15,946 nt of DNA from an uncultured Mollicutes bacterium (GTDB lineage: Bacteria; Bacillota_I; Bacilli_A; ML615J-28; CAG-313): contig UQBM01000034.1 of NCBI GenBank assembly GCA_900539265.1, forward strand, positions 1-15,946, written 5' to 3'. Position numbers and translations under genes: made by a program. Under the pieces are notes generated by a model. It saw nothing but the letters and a program-made list of their open reading frames with translations. It was not told the origin of the DNA and ran no database searches. Of this stretch, positions 15,202-15,946 are shown one piece after another (within the stretch, counting starts at the first letter, position 1; the number at the start of each line of letters is the position of its first letter).

Positions 15202-15628
15202 TAAATATATAATTCTTATTTTAAGTTTTTTAACTATAATGACTATAACATCTTGTAACAAAGATAGTATTGAGGATAATTATAGGTTTATTCTAAATGT
15301 GGATAAGCAAAATGCTAAAATATTAGAACTTGGCAAGACGATTACAAATCAACAGTTAATATATTTACAAGAAGAGACTTCAAAATTAGTTTATGTTAAA
15401 TATGATTTTACAAATAATGTAGCAACGCAAAAGATGATCTATCGCTTTTTCAATAATTTAGATGACTATAGGTTATTTTTTAATCAATATAATAATTTTT
15501 TAGATGGTAGTTTTTTTGAAGTAAATGAAGAAATCTTAATGATAGCAACTATTTATCAATATATTGATAAGAAAAGTTTTAGTCAGTTATATGAAATCCT
15601 TAGTAATCAATATATTATAATTGAATAG
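15191..15628 (+). CDS. Small predicted lipoprotein of unknown function
   Basis: A 145-residue protein with a lipoprotein signal peptide: a basic start, a hydrophobic core at 6-19 and lipobox ITSC with Cys22. The mature 124 residues are rich in Asn, Tyr, Phe and Ile and appear mixed alpha/beta; I recognise no family. The start overlaps the end of the Big_2 gene by 11 bases with AAAGGAA upstream, so it is translated as part of that unit. Being last before a strong terminator, it may be an accessory of the Big_2 membrane protein or of the surface structure. This is inference from synteny. Confidence 0.75.
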   Translation: MKISKYIILILSFLTIMTITSCNKDSIEDNYRFILNVDKQNAKILELGKTITNQQLIYLQEETSKLVYVKYDFTNNVATQKMIYRFFNNLDDYRLFFNQYNNFLDGSFFEVNEEILMIATIYQYIDKKSFSQLYEILSNQYIIIE

Positions 15629-15634
15629 TAGTTT

Positions 15635-15666
15635 AAACAAACCAAGTTAACTTGGTTTGTTTTTTT
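15635..15666 (+). terminator. Strong palindromic factor-independent terminator
   Basis: A perfect 28-base palindrome (15635-15662, arms AAACAAACCAAGTT and AACTTGGTTTGTTT) folds into a stem of about 12 pairs with a TTAA loop. A T-run follows to 15666. It lies six bases after the last lipoprotein stop and ends the second transcription unit. Confidence 0.93.
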
Positions 15667-15713
15667 AAAAAAAAGGCATATTTTTATAAAAAGCATACTA
15701 TTATTCTATGTAA

Positions 15714-15744
15714 AATGTTATGAAACATTGACAAAATCGATTTT
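15714..15744 (+). promoter_or_regulatory. Candidate operator palindromes around the first promoter
   Basis: Two perfect inverted repeats lie next to each other. AATGTT/AACATT with a four-base ATGA spacer spans 15714-15729, and AAAATCGATTTT spans 15733-15744. Their positions over the -35 box and inside the promoter spacer suit repression by a dimeric regulator. No cognate regulator is encoded in the window. Confidence 0.35.
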
Positions 15745-15756
15745 AACATCTATATT
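15728..15756 (+). promoter_or_regulatory. Sigma-A promoter, upstream of a tandem pair
   Basis: TTGACA (15728-15733), a 17-base spacer, then TATATT (15751-15756). The spacer carries the perfect palindrome AAAATCGATTTT (15733-15744). The inverted repeat AATGTT-ATGA-AACATT (15714-15729) overlaps the -35 box. Either could be a repressor site. Confidence 0.65.
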
Positions 15757-15759
15757 ATA

Positions 15760-15788
15760 TTGACAAATTATCTTAAAAATAGTATAAT
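15760..15788 (+). promoter_or_regulatory. Perfect-consensus sigma-A promoter
   Basis: TTGACA (15760-15765), exactly 17 bases, then TATAAT (15783-15788): a full match to the consensus. Its -35 box begins 32 bases after that of the first promoter. Transcription would start near 15795 and read toward the short frame at 15823/15871. Confidence 0.85.
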
Positions 15789-15822
15789 TATAACATATCT
15801 TGTCGATTATTTAGGTATTAAA

Positions 15823-15894
15823 ATGGATAAGAAAAAAGAATTATTTAGAATTATTAAAGGAGAATTAAAAATGAAAAGAAAAACTTTAACGTGA
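15823..15894 (+). pseudogene. Short interrupted reading frame behind the tandem promoters
   Basis: Two in-frame ATGs, at 15823 and 15871, lead to a TGA at 15892-15894. The second has an ideal ribosome site (AAAGGAG 15856-15862, eight-base spacing) and would give only MKRKTLT. After the TGA the same frame stays open to the window end (about 17 codons). A strong promoter plus a perfect ribosome site before seven codons suggests the 5' end of a real gene cut by a mutation or by an inserted element, or else a leader peptide. The sequence beyond 15895 cannot be identified from this window. Confidence 0.35.
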
Positions 15895-15946
15895 AATAGT
15901 CAAGTAAATGTAGACACAAAAAGAACTTATACATACCCTTGTTCAA

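Noticed and set aside
8642..15628. Antiphage defence or toxin system among the lipoproteins
   Set aside because: No nuclease, toxin, nucleotide-sensing or pore-forming motif is visible; the modules are surface-adhesion types.
1..15946. Alternative genetic code with TGA as Trp
   Set aside because: Genes end at TGA in overlaps with the next start (1570-1572, 12470-12472), and Trp is encoded by TGG in many conserved positions.
1..15946. CRISPR array, tRNA or rRNA
   Set aside because: No regularly spaced direct repeats and no cloverleaf or rRNA-like sequence were seen on reading both strands.

Overview
The window is very AT-rich DNA with Gram-positive-style gene syntax: AGGAGG-type ribosome binding sites, frequent start/stop overlaps and consensus TTGACA/TATAAT promoter boxes. 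TGA acts as a stop (genes ending at 1572 and 12472) and tryptophan is read from TGG, so this is the standard bacterial code and not the Mycoplasma one. Lipoprotein signal peptides are present and no outer-membrane secretin is seen. BspA-type leucine-rich repeats, InlB/Flg_new repeats, Big_2 domains and GLUG-like domains also occur. Together these suggest a low-GC monoderm of the Bacilli (Erysipelotrichales, RF39 or similar host-associated lineages). The taxonomic placement is inference.

Region 1 (128-6191) is a compact cluster for type IV pilus or pseudopilus assembly. It runs: prepilin, PilM-like protein, prepilin, GspK/PilX-like minor pilin, prepilin peptidase (PilD), inner-membrane platform (PilC), assembly ATPase (PilB). 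No PilT, PilN, PilO, PilP or PilQ gene lies in the window. Region 2 (6260-8555) holds two prepilins with the same 31-residue N-terminal segment. One is an ordinary 154-residue likely major pilin; the other is a 603-residue giant pilin.

Region 3 (8642-15628) encodes four predicted surface proteins: a GLUG-like lipoprotein, a lipoprotein with Flg_new repeats and BspA-like LRRs, a 910-residue membrane protein with about eight Big_2-like domains and a possible VanZ-like C-terminus, and a small lipoprotein. A factor-independent terminator (10343-10386) follows the first of these, 22 bases before the next start and with no visible promoter between. A strong palindromic terminator (15635-15666) closes the locus.

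Region 4 (15629-15946) has no complete recognisable gene. It contains two tandem near-perfect sigma-A promoters with palindromes, leading to a very short reading frame that stops at a TGA and may be a gene interrupted near the window edge.

Working model: the minor pilins prime assembly, PilB and PilC polymerise the pilin processed by PilD, and the giant pilin together with the lipoproteins forms the cell-surface or adhesive part. The pilus assignment follows from clear family motifs. The functional link between pilus and surface lipoproteins is inferred from synteny only.
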